From assembly GCA_964453435.1 (NCBI GenBank), contig CAYVQZ010000024.1, positions 1-64,000 on the forward strand: a stretch of DNA of 64,000 nucleotides, read 5' to 3'. Shown piece by piece: positions 34,887-43,553 of the stretch (within the stretch, counting starts at the first letter, position 1; each line of letters opens with the position of its first letter). This stretch comes from CAYVQZ01 sp964453435 (GTDB lineage Bacteria; Abyssobacteria; SURF-5). Under the pieces are notes generated by a model. That model ran no database searches. It saw only the letters and a list, made by a program, of their open reading frames with translations, and was not told the origin of the DNA. The translations under genes and the position numbers were made by a program.

Positions 34887-35390
34887 CTACTGTGCAAGAC
34901 GGAAATGTTTGATTTGAAAATCCGGATTATTCTTGTAAACAGCGAACCTTGGTAGTGGCAGCATCCCTATGCCAAGGCTGGCACGAACGAAATATATACC
35001 CAATCGGGCAAAGAATGCAACCCTGTTGAAGAAACCATCCATCTGATTCGCCATCAGCGGCAGCGAATTGAAGAACTTCGGTGGACACCCCTCGGCCCTC
35101 GTCGCTTTGTCGAGATGAGGGTTCTCCTTGATCGCGCAGTTTCCGAAAAGAATCGTCTTCGGAGAGTTCCGCTCTTCCTTGAGGCTTTTGCCGGCTATGA
35201 TTCTGAGTCCGCCGAAATCCTTGTTTCGGCTCAGCGAGGCCAGGAGGAGCGATGGGCCGGTCAGGTTGCCGTAGCAACCGGAACACATGGTGTACGTGTG
35301 GACTTTGATCTCGAAACCTCTGTGCCCCGAAGCCCTCATGTCTTCGCCCGGGCCGGTAGCCCAGGGGAGCGGCGCAATGAAATCGTCCAT
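34887..35390 (-). CDS. Cys-motif protein, family not recognised
   Basis: Protein of 167 residues. Four cysteines stand out: CSGC near residue 36, FGNC near residue 84 and EGCPP near residue 102. The spacing could bind an Fe-S cluster or zinc. A hydrophobic stretch, FARLGIYFVRASLGIGMLPL, follows. I do not recognise the family. The Cys-rich part looks like the tail of a larger protein, so it may be a remnant. It starts 9 bases after the TetR stop and is followed by the kinase gene, so it belongs to the same transcript. Confidence 0.65.
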   Translation of the reverse strand: MDDFIAPLPWATGPGEDMRASGHRGFEIKVHTYTMCSGCYGNLTGPSLLLASLSRNKDFGGLRIIAGKSLKEERNSPKTILFGNCAIKENPHLDKATRAEGCPPKFFNSLPLMANQMDGFFNRVAFFARLGIYFVRASLGIGMLPLPRFAVYKNNPDFQIKHFRLAQ

Positions 35391-35399
35391 GCGTCTTAT

Positions 35400-36047
35400 T
35401 TATTGATGTTTCCCCTTTTCCTTGTTTGAGGCCACATTGTCGAGGAAAAAATTGGTCGCTTTGTTCACGATGGCGGTGAGGGGCGGTTCGAGAATCGCAG
35501 TGTCATTCAGTAACATAAGCCCGATGATTTGCGCGAAGAAGATGTCTCCCATGCTCAAGGGGTCACCCGGCTCAAACTCGCCGCTTCGGGCGCCAATCTC
35601 ATAAATCTCGTGAAATATCGAATCGAGTTCGTTCGTCTTCGCCCGAAGAATCTCCGCCAGCTTCCTGTCGAGGTGGGGAAAGACTTCAAAACGCGTTATG
35701 AAATACAGGCGGAAGAAATTCTCTTTCTTCCGGACAAAGGATAGCAGCGCATCCTTCAATCGTTGGATTCTCTTTTTCGCTGTCCGCGCTTTGCCGACCG
35801 ACTCGCGGGCGTCTGCGATGAGGGAATCCATTGCCCGCTCGAGAATCGCGACGTAGATTGCCTCTTTGTTCGGAAAATAGTGGTAGAGCGTGGCGCGACC
35901 GAACTCGGCGGCGTCACCGATGTCGCTCATGGTGGTCGCCGTGAATCCCTTTTCGAGGAAAAGCTTTTCAGCGCTTTCCAGAATAAGCTCGATTCGCCTC
36001 TGGCGTTCTCGACCCCGCCTGCTTGTATGTTCGATCTCGGTCTTCAT
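35400..36047 (-). CDS. TetR-family transcriptional repressor
   Basis: Protein of 215 residues. The N-terminal TetR helix-turn-helix lies at about residues 18-64 (ILESAEKLFLEKGFTATTMS, then AEFGRATLYHYFPNKEAIY). The rest is an all-helical ligand-binding and dimerisation domain ending near residue 210. It heads the minus-strand run 36047-30604. A palindrome GACAGTCTGTC lies at the expected start site of its own promoter, so it probably represses its operon until a small ligand binds. Confidence 0.93.
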   Translation of the reverse strand: MKTEIEHTSRRGRERQRRIELILESAEKLFLEKGFTATTMSDIGDAAEFGRATLYHYFPNKEAIYVAILERAMDSLIADARESVGKARTAKKRIQRLKDALLSFVRKKENFFRLYFITRFEVFPHLDRKLAEILRAKTNELDSIFHEIYEIGARSGEFEPGDPLSMGDIFFAQIIGLMLLNDTAILEPPLTAIVNKATNFFLDNVASNKEKGKHQ

Positions 36048-36085
36048 CGTAACGGAGATATATTTCGACGTCGATTCGATTTATC

Positions 36086-36127
36086 GACAGTCTGTCTAAT
36101 AATACCACCATTCCCGTTTCGTGTCAA
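36086..36127 (-). promoter_or_regulatory. consensus promoter with TetR-type operator at the start site
   Basis: On the minus strand TTGACA (36127-36122), 17 bases, TATTAT (36104-36099). The perfect palindrome GACAGTCTGTC at 36086-36096 lies where transcription would begin, with outer T/A bases that fit a TAGAC-type TetR site. The TetR gene starts 39 bases downstream. Confidence 0.7.
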
Positions 36128-36196
36128 CTGATGTCGTTAGTAATGCCATTACAGGGACTTACGATGCATCGCGTCGTCTGCGAATGTTGCGGTTGC

Positions 36197-36225
36197 TTGA
36201 CAATTCGTTCGTCCGCCCGTATTAT
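36197..36225 (+). promoter_or_regulatory. consensus sigma70-type promoter
   Basis: TTGACA (36197-36202), 17 bases, TATTAT (36220-36225), 60 bases upstream of the VOC gene start. It drives the VOC-SDR pair. It is divergent from the TetR promoter about 70 bases away. Confidence 0.7.
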
Positions 36226-36284
36226 CGGGATACTTGAACGAGAGAGAATGGTTTGGTTTGGTGAACTGTGTTGGGAGAAATTTT

Positions 36285-36713
36285 ATGCTTAAGGAAATGC
36301 ATCATACCGGTTTGAGTGTCAGCGATATTGAAAGGTCGCTCGGCTTGTACCGCGACATTCTCGGAATGGAAGTTGAGTGGGATGCCACTATCGACGGCAT
36401 CGACGAGTTTGGAACGGTAATCAGCCTGCCCGGCGTCAAGGAACGGATTGCCATGCTGAGGCTGAACAACTGCCGCGTTGAGCTGTTCCAGTTCTTCGAG
36501 CCGAAAGGGGAAAAATTGGAGCGTCGGCAGTGTGACTTGGGCTATATGCACGTGGCGTTTGTGGTCGATGAGCTTGATAATATCTGTCGAAAGCTGAAGG
36601 AGCAAGGAATCGAGTTCTATTCCGAGCCGCAGAGCCTCGGGCCGTATGACGTGGTGTTTTTCAAGGGATTCGATGGCGAGACCATCGAACTGATGATGCC
36701 GACAGTTAAGTAA
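36285..36713 (+). CDS. VOC-superfamily (glyoxalase-like) protein
   Basis: Protein of 142 residues with two beta-alpha-beta-beta-beta modules. The first starts MHHTGLSVSDIERSLGLYRDILG; the second YMHVAFVVDELDNICRKLKE ends in DGETIELMMP. The metal positions are visible as His 6/7, Glu in VELFQF, His in YMHVAF and Glu in TIELM. It resembles glyoxalase I or methylmalonyl-CoA epimerase. The ATG at 36285 has GGGAGA upstream. An SDR gene follows after 69 bases and shares the promoter. Confidence 0.87.
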   Translation: MLKEMHHTGLSVSDIERSLGLYRDILGMEVEWDATIDGIDEFGTVISLPGVKERIAMLRLNNCRVELFQFFEPKGEKLERRQCDLGYMHVAFVVDELDNICRKLKEQGIEFYSEPQSLGPYDVVFFKGFDGETIELMMPTVK

Positions 36714-36782
36714 TGTGCTCGGAGATTCTATTCAGGGGCCGGCCGAATGGTCGGCCCGTAAATCACAGGAGGAGAGCGAAAA

Positions 36783-37511
36783 ATGAAACTGGACGGTAAA
36801 GTTGCGATTATAACCGGAGGCGGAAGGGGGATCGGACGCGAAACGGCACTGCTATTTGCACGGGAGGGAGCGCGGGTGACGGTCACCGCCCGAACATTCG
36901 AACAAGTCGCCAGGGTGGCCGATGAGATCCTGATGAACGGTGGCGAAGCCGTTGCCATTCCCGCCGATGTTTCAAACGAAGAGGCGGTCCGGGAGATGGT
37001 CGAAAAAACTATCGATAAATTCGAGAAGGTCGATATTCTTGTGAATAATGCGGGAATCGCAAACGTCGGCCCCTTCGTGGCTTTTGACAGCAAGGATTGG
37101 CGCGAGGTGATTGAAGTTAATTTAATGGGCGCGTTCTACTGTGCGAAGGCGGTTGTTCCCACCATGCTCGAGAACGGGTGGGGCCGCATAATAAATGTGG
37201 CGTCCCGCAGCGGCAAGATCGGGTTTCCGTATGAGACAGCGTATTGCGCGTCCAAGCACGGCATGGTTGGATTAACAAAGGCGCTTGCGGAAGAGCTCGC
37301 ATCGTTCAATATAACCGTGAACGCGATTTGTCCGGGCGCGACCGATACCGATATGGTTCCTGAAGTCGTCAAGGAGCGCCTGATAGGCGAGATAATCAAG
37401 CCATCGCAGGTCGCGGACCTCGCTCTATATCTGGCGGGCGAGAATGCGGCCGCTATCAACGGCGAGGCCATCAACATCTTCGGCAACAACCGAATGGACG
37501 TGAGTATGTAG
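36783..37511 (+). CDS. short-chain dehydrogenase/reductase
   Basis: Classical SDR of 242 residues. AIITGGGRGIGRETALLFA is the cofactor loop, ILVNNAGIANVG the structural NNAG motif, NVASRSG holds the catalytic Ser, and YCASKHG gives Tyr and Lys. It follows a GGAGGAG site. Such enzymes reduce 3-oxoacyl or keto groups or oxidise alcohols with NAD(P)H. It is co-transcribed with the VOC gene, but this does not define a substrate. Confidence 0.92.
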   Translation: MKLDGKVAIITGGGRGIGRETALLFAREGARVTVTARTFEQVARVADEILMNGGEAVAIPADVSNEEAVREMVEKTIDKFEKVDILVNNAGIANVGPFVAFDSKDWREVIEVNLMGAFYCAKAVVPTMLENGWGRIINVASRSGKIGFPYETAYCASKHGMVGLTKALAEELASFNITVNAICPGATDTDMVPEVVKERLIGEIIKPSQVADLALYLAGENAAAINGEAINIFGNNRMDVSM

Positions 37512-37555
37512 TTTCATTCGATTGGTTTGATGAAGTTGCGGGCGATAAATTGCGA

Positions 37556-37614
37556 GCCCTGGCCAGTTTCCATAACTGGGCAGGGCATTCGAAGCCCCGG
37601 TATTCCCGGGCTTC
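37556..37614 (+). terminator. two strong tandem hairpins between SDR and next gene
   Basis: Hairpin 1 (37556-37586) pairs GCCCTG and CCAGTT with AACTGG and CAGGGC around a five-base loop, with one G-G mismatch. Hairpin 2 (37591-37614) has GAAGCCC/GGGCTTC arms. No U-run follows, so a simple intrinsic terminator is doubtful; transcript-end protection or a REP-like element is also possible. Confidence 0.45.
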
Positions 37615-37636
37615 ATGAAGTCAATGGTTAAATGGT

Positions 37637-39646
37637 ATGGCGCCCGAAGATTTTGATTTCAGAACTGCAAACACGACCGCTCTGCCGGCTGGATACCCCA
37701 CAAGTTTTGCTCAAGACGCATACAGCCGTCATCCCTTTTTGGATATCTACGACAAGCGCAAACAAGCGTGCCTGAGATTCTATTCGGACAATCCCGCTCC
37801 CCCCTCGCTCAAGGGCTTTCTTTATGAGTTTGCCCGTCTCGCTGAGGTCAACAGGCCGCTCAACATCAAGGCAATCGAGAGCGCTCTCGAATTTATAGAC
37901 AGGCGGCTCGATTGTTCCGATTTTGTTCTTCTCGGTATCTTGAGACTGGTTCTTCAGTTTGGCGATAAGGAGGCCGTTCCGAAGGAAATCATGGAACGCG
38001 CTCATAAGACTATTCTCTCTTTTAAGTACTGGCCCGACGAACGCGGCCAGGACTCGATGTGCACCTGGACCGAGAACCACCAAATATTATTTTCGGTTTG
38101 CGAATATCTCGCCGGCATGATGTTTCCCGACCGGGTGTTTGCGAACTCGGGCATGAGCGGCCGGGAAAAGATGGCGAAGGCCCGGCCGCGCTTGATTCGG
38201 TGGATGCAACTTCGGTTTCGGACAGGATTCAACGAATGGTTGTCGAATGTCTATTACGATGAAGACATCGCCGCTCTTGTAACGCTTGCCGATTTCTGCG
38301 ACGACGCATTGCTCGCGCGGGGCGCACACTGTACGCTCGACCTCCTGTTCTATGACATGGCGCTCAATTCGTTCTGCGGCACATTCGGAGCCACCCACGG
38401 CCGCAGCTACGAAAAACAGAAAAAATCCGGATTGCGCGAGTCAACCGCCGACATCCAGAAGCTGGTGTTCGGGATGGGAGTTTTCGGCGCCGAAGACAGC
38501 ATGAGCGCAATCCACATGGCTTTGAGCGCTAATTACCGGCTTCCCGCGGTCATATTCGACGTTGCGACCGACAGAACAATTCCCGAGATGCTGAACAAAC
38601 AGCGCATGGGAATCAGAATCGAGGACGCGGAGAGGTGGGGGATTGGGTTCCAGACACTCGATGACGGCATGACCCTCCTTAGTTTTGAAGCCTACACTCA
38701 CCCCAAAACTTTTGGGCTGTTTGTGAGACTCCTCGACGCATACAACTGGTGGGACAACGAGTTTTTGCGTCCTTTCAAAAAGATGAGGAAGGCGCTCAGG
38801 TGGATGGAACGCCTGCGACTGACGCCGATTGTTGCCCGGCTGCTGGAAAAGGACATTTCGCGGAATATGCGCGAGGAGGTTCACACGCTCACATACAGGA
38901 CACCCGATTACATGCTGAGCGCAACCCTCGATTACCGGAAGGGATACGGCGGAGACCAGCAGCATATCTGGCAGGCGACGCTTTCCGAGGAAGCGGTGTG
39001 TTTCACCACGCATCCGGGTTCACTGACGCACAGGTCGCCCGACTACTGGACCGGCTCCGGATTCCTTCCCCGAGTGGCAATGTATAAGAACGTTCTGATA
39101 TGCGTGTACAAGATATCGTCGATGCCCGGGGTCTACGTAAAGAACAAATACGACTTTACGCATGCGTACTTCCCGAAAGACAAGTTCGACGAGGTTGTCG
39201 AACAAAACGGATGGATTTTCGGGCGAAAAGGAAAAGGGTATATTGCGCTGTATTCGCAAAAGGGCTACCGCTGGCAAGAAGAGGGCCCCGACCGCGACAG
39301 GGAAATTATCGCCGACGGCAAAACGAATATCTGGCTGTGCGAGATGGGAAGGGAACAAACCCACGGCACATTCCGTTCTTTTCAAGAAACCATCCTGCGC
39401 TCCGCCCTTACCTTCAAAAGGACGTCCGTTTCCTATCACTCGCCCCTCTATGGAAAAATGGATTTTGGCTGGCGCGGCGAGTTTCGGATAAAAGGGAAAG
39501 CAATGCCGCTGCGTCACGAGAAACGGTACGAGAATCCGTTTTCCGACGTGGATTTCGACCCCGATGTTATCGAAGTCAAAAGAGGAAGCGAGTGGCTATG
39601 CCTGGAAGTGGCCGGTTTCAAAAGAACATGCAGTTCAACGATATAG
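37637..39646 (+). CDS. large uncharacterised protein, possible alpha/alpha-toroid plus beta-sandwich
   Basis: Protein of 669 residues with no signal peptide. Residues 1-400 are mainly helical and aromatic-rich (CTWTENHQILFSVCEYLAG, ALNSFCGTFGATHGRSYEKQ). Residues 400-669 look like beta strands (TYRTPDYMLSATLDYRKGY, HTGFRS-like tail). The order and the conserved-looking E-N-H and H-G-R-S-Y pieces recall heparinase- or lyase-type folds, but I cannot identify a family. It has no clear ribosome site. It lies between an SDR gene and an acetoacetate-decarboxylase-like gene that has its own promoter. Confidence 0.75.
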   Translation: MAPEDFDFRTANTTALPAGYPTSFAQDAYSRHPFLDIYDKRKQACLRFYSDNPAPPSLKGFLYEFARLAEVNRPLNIKAIESALEFIDRRLDCSDFVLLGILRLVLQFGDKEAVPKEIMERAHKTILSFKYWPDERGQDSMCTWTENHQILFSVCEYLAGMMFPDRVFANSGMSGREKMAKARPRLIRWMQLRFRTGFNEWLSNVYYDEDIAALVTLADFCDDALLARGAHCTLDLLFYDMALNSFCGTFGATHGRSYEKQKKSGLRESTADIQKLVFGMGVFGAEDSMSAIHMALSANYRLPAVIFDVATDRTIPEMLNKQRMGIRIEDAERWGIGFQTLDDGMTLLSFEAYTHPKTFGLFVRLLDAYNWWDNEFLRPFKKMRKALRWMERLRLTPIVARLLEKDISRNMREEVHTLTYRTPDYMLSATLDYRKGYGGDQQHIWQATLSEEAVCFTTHPGSLTHRSPDYWTGSGFLPRVAMYKNVLICVYKISSMPGVYVKNKYDFTHAYFPKDKFDEVVEQNGWIFGRKGKGYIALYSQKGYRWQEEGPDRDREIIADGKTNIWLCEMGREQTHGTFRSFQETILRSALTFKRTSVSYHSPLYGKMDFGWRGEFRIKGKAMPLRHEKRYENPFSDVDFDPDVIEVKRGSEWLCLEVAGFKRTCSSTI

Positions 39647-39743
39647 CGCAATCCGGTCCACAGGCTCCACGTCCTTGCGCTTCGAAACTGTGCGGGGTTT
39701 TCAGTCGAAGCGAAGCGTTGTGAAATTGTCGGATGCATTCACT

Positions 39744-39772
39744 TTGCCCACCTGCCGTGCAGTTGATATAAT
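39744..39772 (+). promoter_or_regulatory. sigma70-type promoter with perfect -10
   Basis: TTGCCC (39744-39749), 17 bases, TATAAT (39767-39772), 60 bases upstream of the acetoacetate-decarboxylase-like gene. Confidence 0.65.
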
Positions 39773-39831
39773 AGCGCCCACATTGCCGACCCACAATTGC
39801 CCCGAACGCTTGAACACAATGGAGAGAGAAT

Positions 39832-40650
39832 ATGTCCGGCTCACAAGGTTTCATGTTTCAAGATGGCAAACCATACGTGATGCCCGCCCATTTTGGTCCG
39901 TCCGCGGCGGGATGGGACGGGAAAGTGGCCCATTACGAGGATAACACCGCCCTTGTAGTCATGTATGAGACCGAACGCGATGCGGTCTCTGCATTGCTGC
40001 CACCGGGATTCGCCGCAACCAACCCTCCGATAATCTCGGTCAGTTTCGTGATGTGTCGCGGTGTCGATTTCATGGCAGGCGGCGGGTACAACCTGGTGGC
40101 CGTCAATGTGTCCGCTACTTATAAGGGAAAGCAGGATGAAGCCGAGGGAAACTTTGCGCTCGTTTTGTGGGAGAACGACTTCATGCCTATTGTCGTCGGT
40201 CGCGAGGTCCTCGGAGCGCCGAAGCTCTATGCCGACATTCCCGACGCCTGGATGCGAAACGGAAAGCGGGGTTTTACCGTTTCCGAACGGGGTACGCTGC
40301 TTCTGGAAGGAGAAGTTTCGGATTTGCAGAAGCTGGATACCGATGGCATTCAGGCAATTGTCGCGCAAATGGAAGGCAAGATATGGATGGGATGGAAGCA
40401 CATCCCGTCATGTGACTTGCGCGGCGCCGACGTAAGCAACGCGACGGCGCTCCCTGCCAGGGCGGAGGTCAGAGAGGTATGGATGGGCACGGGTGAGGTA
40501 ATCTTTCACGAGGTCGCCTGGGAGAAGGCGCCCCTTTCCTGGCAGCCGGTGAACGCGCTCCGGCGACTGCCAATTGTTCAGTATCAGGGCGCGTTAATGA
40601 TGCGTACCACGCAGGACCTGCTCATCCACCAGCAATACGTCCTGGAATGA
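39832..40650 (+). CDS. acetoacetate-decarboxylase-family protein
   Basis: Protein of 272 residues of the ADC fold. GREVLGAPKLYADI contains the Lys that forms the Schiff base in true decarboxylases; only one Lys is present where the clostridial enzyme has a Lys-Lys pair. ENDFMPIVVG precedes it, as is typical. Many relatives have other aldol or dehydratase activities on oxo acids, so the reaction is open. The ATG has GGAGAGAGA upstream. A sodium:solute symporter gene follows in the same direction with 61 bases between. Confidence 0.87.
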   Translation: MSGSQGFMFQDGKPYVMPAHFGPSAAGWDGKVAHYEDNTALVVMYETERDAVSALLPPGFAATNPPIISVSFVMCRGVDFMAGGGYNLVAVNVSATYKGKQDEAEGNFALVLWENDFMPIVVGREVLGAPKLYADIPDAWMRNGKRGFTVSERGTLLLEGEVSDLQKLDTDGIQAIVAQMEGKIWMGWKHIPSCDLRGADVSNATALPARAEVREVWMGTGEVIFHEVAWEKAPLSWQPVNALRRLPIVQYQGALMMRTTQDLLIHQQYVLE

Positions 40651-40711
40651 GATTTTTCCGGAATCGAGTCGACACGCGCCGGACATTTGCAGACCGTCCC
40701 ATTGTTCAGCC

Positions 40712-42499
40712 ATGCATTTGATAGATTGGCTCATAGTCGTCGCATACTGCGCGCTGGCGCTGGCAATCGGATTGCTTCTTGCCCGACGCGCCGGTAAGAG
40801 TATGGCCGACTTCCTGCTCTCGGGCCGGAGCCTGCCCTGGTGGCTCGCCGGCACTTCCATGGTCGCCACAACGTTCGCCGCCGATACGCCCCTGGCGATA
40901 ACCGGAATCGTGCGCACGAAGGGTGTCGCCGGCAACTGGTTCTGGTGGAACATGGTAATGAGCAGCATGCTCTGGACGTTTTTCTATGCGCGCCTGTGGC
41001 GTCGAACCGGTCTGGTCACCGATGTCGAATTCATGGAATTACGGTATTCCGGCAAACCGGCGGCATTCCTTCGAGCCTTCAAGGCCGGCTATTCTGCCAT
41101 CCTGGTCAATTGCATCGTAATGGGATGGGTCATTCTCGCGATGACAAAAATCGGCACGGTGGCGCTGGGATTGGTGAGAACGCCGACCATACCTGTGCCT
41201 GGCGTTGAAATGGAAATTGCGACCAGTACTTTTCTGACTCTTTCGCTCATCCTTTTGGCGCTCCTCTATTCCGTGCTTTCCGGCCTGTGGGGCGTTGTCG
41301 TCACCGATTTCGTCCAATTCGGCATGGCGATGTTCGGCTCGATCGCGCTTGCTGTCATAGCCGTCAGACATGTCGGAGGGATAGCGGAGATACAGCCGAT
41401 GCTCGCGGCTGCGAAAACGGCTCCGCCATCCGTGCTCCGGTTTGCTCCGGAGCCGGGTATGGGAAACCTGGCGCTCACAACATTCGGGGTGTATCTCGGC
41501 GTGCAATGGTGGGCCTTTCGGAATGCCGACGGCGGAGAATACATCGGATTGCGGGCGATGGCTTGCCGCGACGAGAGACATGCCCGACTGGCAATCCTGT
41601 GGTACAGCTTCGCGCATTATGTTTTGAGGGCATGGCCGTGGATTCTGGTAGCGCTCATTTCTATCATCGTTTATCCGGAACTCTCCGACCCGGAACTGGG
41701 CTATCCGAAGATGATGATTGATTTTCTCCCTATTGGTCTCCGCGGATTGATGGTGGCTTCACTCCTCGCGGCGTTCATGTCGACCATTGACACGCACCTT
41801 CATTGGGGGGCCTCGTATCTTGCGAACGATTTGTACAAACGGTTTATAAATCCGCGCGGAAGCGAGCGGCATTACGTTCTTATTTCACGCATCTCGATGC
41901 TCTTCATTGCCGCGCTCGCCGTTGGCGCAAGCACCGTGATGAACTCCATCGAATGGGCGTGGAAATTCCTGATTGCTATCGGCGCCGGTGTCGGATTGGT
42001 ATACCTGCTGCGCTGGTACTGGTGGCGCATAAACGCATGGTCCGAGATATCCGCGATGCTGTGCTCGTTGCTGGTCGCTATTGTCCTATTCTCTTCTCCT
42101 CTCGGAGCCCGCGAGTATGAAGGAGTGCGACTGCTCATTATCGTTATCGTTTCCACGGCGACGTGGCTGACAGTGACACTGTCGACCGCGCCCGTGAAAA
42201 GCGAGAATCTGCGCCGGTTCTATGAACGCGTCAGACCCGGCGGGTTCGGGTGGCGCAGACTCGAGAAGGAGTTCGGTCTGTCATCGGAGCATAGCGGAGT
42301 TCGCGATATCGTCGGCGCAATAAGCGGCGCGGTATTCATCTATTCATCATTATTTGCGCTGGGAAAACTGTTTCTGGGTTTCGGAATTTCGTCGTGGTTT
42401 CCGCTGGCGGTGATTGCCGTGGCCGCCATGACAGTCATGAGCGTGTGTCTGCGGACAGCAGGTTCCCACAGGGAGGAGGTCTTGCAAGCGGACACATAG
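40712..42499 (+). CDS. sodium:solute symporter (SSS family)
   Basis: Membrane protein of 595 residues with about 13-14 hydrophobic helices. The pattern LLARRAGKSMADFLLSGRSLPWW and AGTSMVATTFAADTPL is the N-terminal SSS signature; LSGLWGVVVTDFVQFGM and MVASLLAAFMSTIDTHLHWGASY (residues about 350) are the sodium-binding and family-signature helices. It imports a solute with Na+. The neighbour suggests an oxo acid or a sugar, but substrates are not predictable in this family. Confidence 0.93.
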   Translation: MHLIDWLIVVAYCALALAIGLLLARRAGKSMADFLLSGRSLPWWLAGTSMVATTFAADTPLAITGIVRTKGVAGNWFWWNMVMSSMLWTFFYARLWRRTGLVTDVEFMELRYSGKPAAFLRAFKAGYSAILVNCIVMGWVILAMTKIGTVALGLVRTPTIPVPGVEMEIATSTFLTLSLILLALLYSVLSGLWGVVVTDFVQFGMAMFGSIALAVIAVRHVGGIAEIQPMLAAAKTAPPSVLRFAPEPGMGNLALTTFGVYLGVQWWAFRNADGGEYIGLRAMACRDERHARLAILWYSFAHYVLRAWPWILVALISIIVYPELSDPELGYPKMMIDFLPIGLRGLMVASLLAAFMSTIDTHLHWGASYLANDLYKRFINPRGSERHYVLISRISMLFIAALAVGASTVMNSIEWAWKFLIAIGAGVGLVYLLRWYWWRINAWSEISAMLCSLLVAIVLFSSPLGAREYEGVRLLIIVIVSTATWLTVTLSTAPVKSENLRRFYERVRPGGFGWRRLEKEFGLSSEHSGVRDIVGAISGAVFIYSSLFALGKLFLGFGISSWFPLAVIAVAAMTVMSVCLRTAGSHREEVLQADT

Positions 42500-42553
42500 T
42501 CCCGACCACTATTTCCTTATTCTTGTCCCGCTGTTCAATCGAGTGTTTCCTCA

Positions 42554-42582
42554 TTGCAATGACCAACGTCGGTCGTTATAAT
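42554..42582 (+). promoter_or_regulatory. sigma70-type promoter with perfect -10
   Basis: TTGCAA (42554-42559), 17 bases, TATAAT (42577-42582), about 96 bases upstream of the FGE-like gene at 42678. Confidence 0.65.
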
Positions 42583-42677
42583 CGTCACATATGCGCTGCA
42601 GTGCGAGCCGGTTTCGAATTCATTTCGAAATTTTTATTTGGTTCGGAGTTTTGGTTACGCAACAAAGGAAGGGAAAC

Positions 42678-43469
42678 ATGTCACGCAATACGGTTGCCGT
42701 TATTCTGGTTGGCCTGACGCTATTAGCGGGTTGTGGTACGGCGCCTCCGATAACGGACGAGAAAACAGGGATGGAACTTCCCCGCAGGCATGGGATGGTG
42801 CTGATTCCGGCGGGCGAGTTCATGATGGGCAGCCCGCCCGGCGAGTGCAACACGGACGAGCATCCCCGGCATTTGGTGCATCTGGATGCGTTCTACATGG
42901 ACGAGCATGAAGTAACGATTGGGGAGTATATGAGATTTGTTGAGGCGACCGGTCATCGGCCGCTGCCCAAATGGGTGTCTGAGTATTCTCCAGAGGAGGA
43001 TTATCCTGTGGTAGGCGTCAGCTGGAACGATGCTCAGGCGTACGCCACATGGGCAAAGAAGCGCTTGCCTACCGAGGCGGAATGGGAATACGCATGCCGG
43101 GCGGGGACAACAACGAAGTACAATGTCGGTGACCTCTTGACTCCGGACGATGCCAACTTCATCGGTATCGGCGGTAAGGACCAATGGGAGCGGACAGCCC
43201 CTGTCGGAAGTTTTCCGCCGAACGACTGGGGCCTCTATGACATGCACGGCAACGTGTTCGAATGGTGCCAGGACTGGTACGACGAGAAATATTACGAGTA
43301 CAGTCCGAGAGAAAATCCGCAGGGACCCGCCGACGGTTTATATCGGGTTCTTCGCGGCGGCTCATGGATAAGCCGCTCCCTGTTTCGAGGCTCGGCGTCC
43401 CGCCTGAGCGGGTTCCCACACGACAGGGGACACAATGTCGGATTCCGCTGCGTCCGCGACCTCAGATAA
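42678..43469 (+). CDS. FGE/SUMF1-like lipoprotein lacking the catalytic Cys pair
   Basis: Protein of 263 residues. The N-terminus ends in LTLLAGC, a lipobox, so it is a lipoprotein. The SUMF1 (FGE-sulfatase) fold follows: MVLIPAGEFMMGSPPGECNTDEHPRH, EVTIGEYMRF, PVVGVSWNDAQAYATW, RLPTEAEWEYACRAG, MHGNVFEWCQDWY and VLRGGSWISR. In true aerobic formylglycine-generating enzymes a Cys-x4-Cys pair follows GGS; here the stretch is ISRSLFRGSASRL with no Cys. It is therefore not expected to mature sulfatases; the SUMF1 fold is widely reused for other roles. The ATG has GGAAGGG upstream. Confidence 0.88.
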   Translation: MSRNTVAVILVGLTLLAGCGTAPPITDEKTGMELPRRHGMVLIPAGEFMMGSPPGECNTDEHPRHLVHLDAFYMDEHEVTIGEYMRFVEATGHRPLPKWVSEYSPEEDYPVVGVSWNDAQAYATWAKKRLPTEAEWEYACRAGTTTKYNVGDLLTPDDANFIGIGGKDQWERTAPVGSFPPNDWGLYDMHGNVFEWCQDWYDEKYYEYSPRENPQGPADGLYRVLRGGSWISRSLFRGSASRLSGFPHDRGHNVGFRCVRDLR

Positions 43470-43553
43470 ACCGCTCTTCGGAGGTCGGGGCGCCCAAAGT
43501 TCGTGTTGCGGACTTTCAACGCGCTCGACAACGCCTCCCCTCAACGAAAAAGG

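Noticed and set aside
42678..43469. Functional formylglycine-generating enzyme
   Set aside because: The Cys pair required for catalysis is absent and the protein is a predicted lipoprotein.
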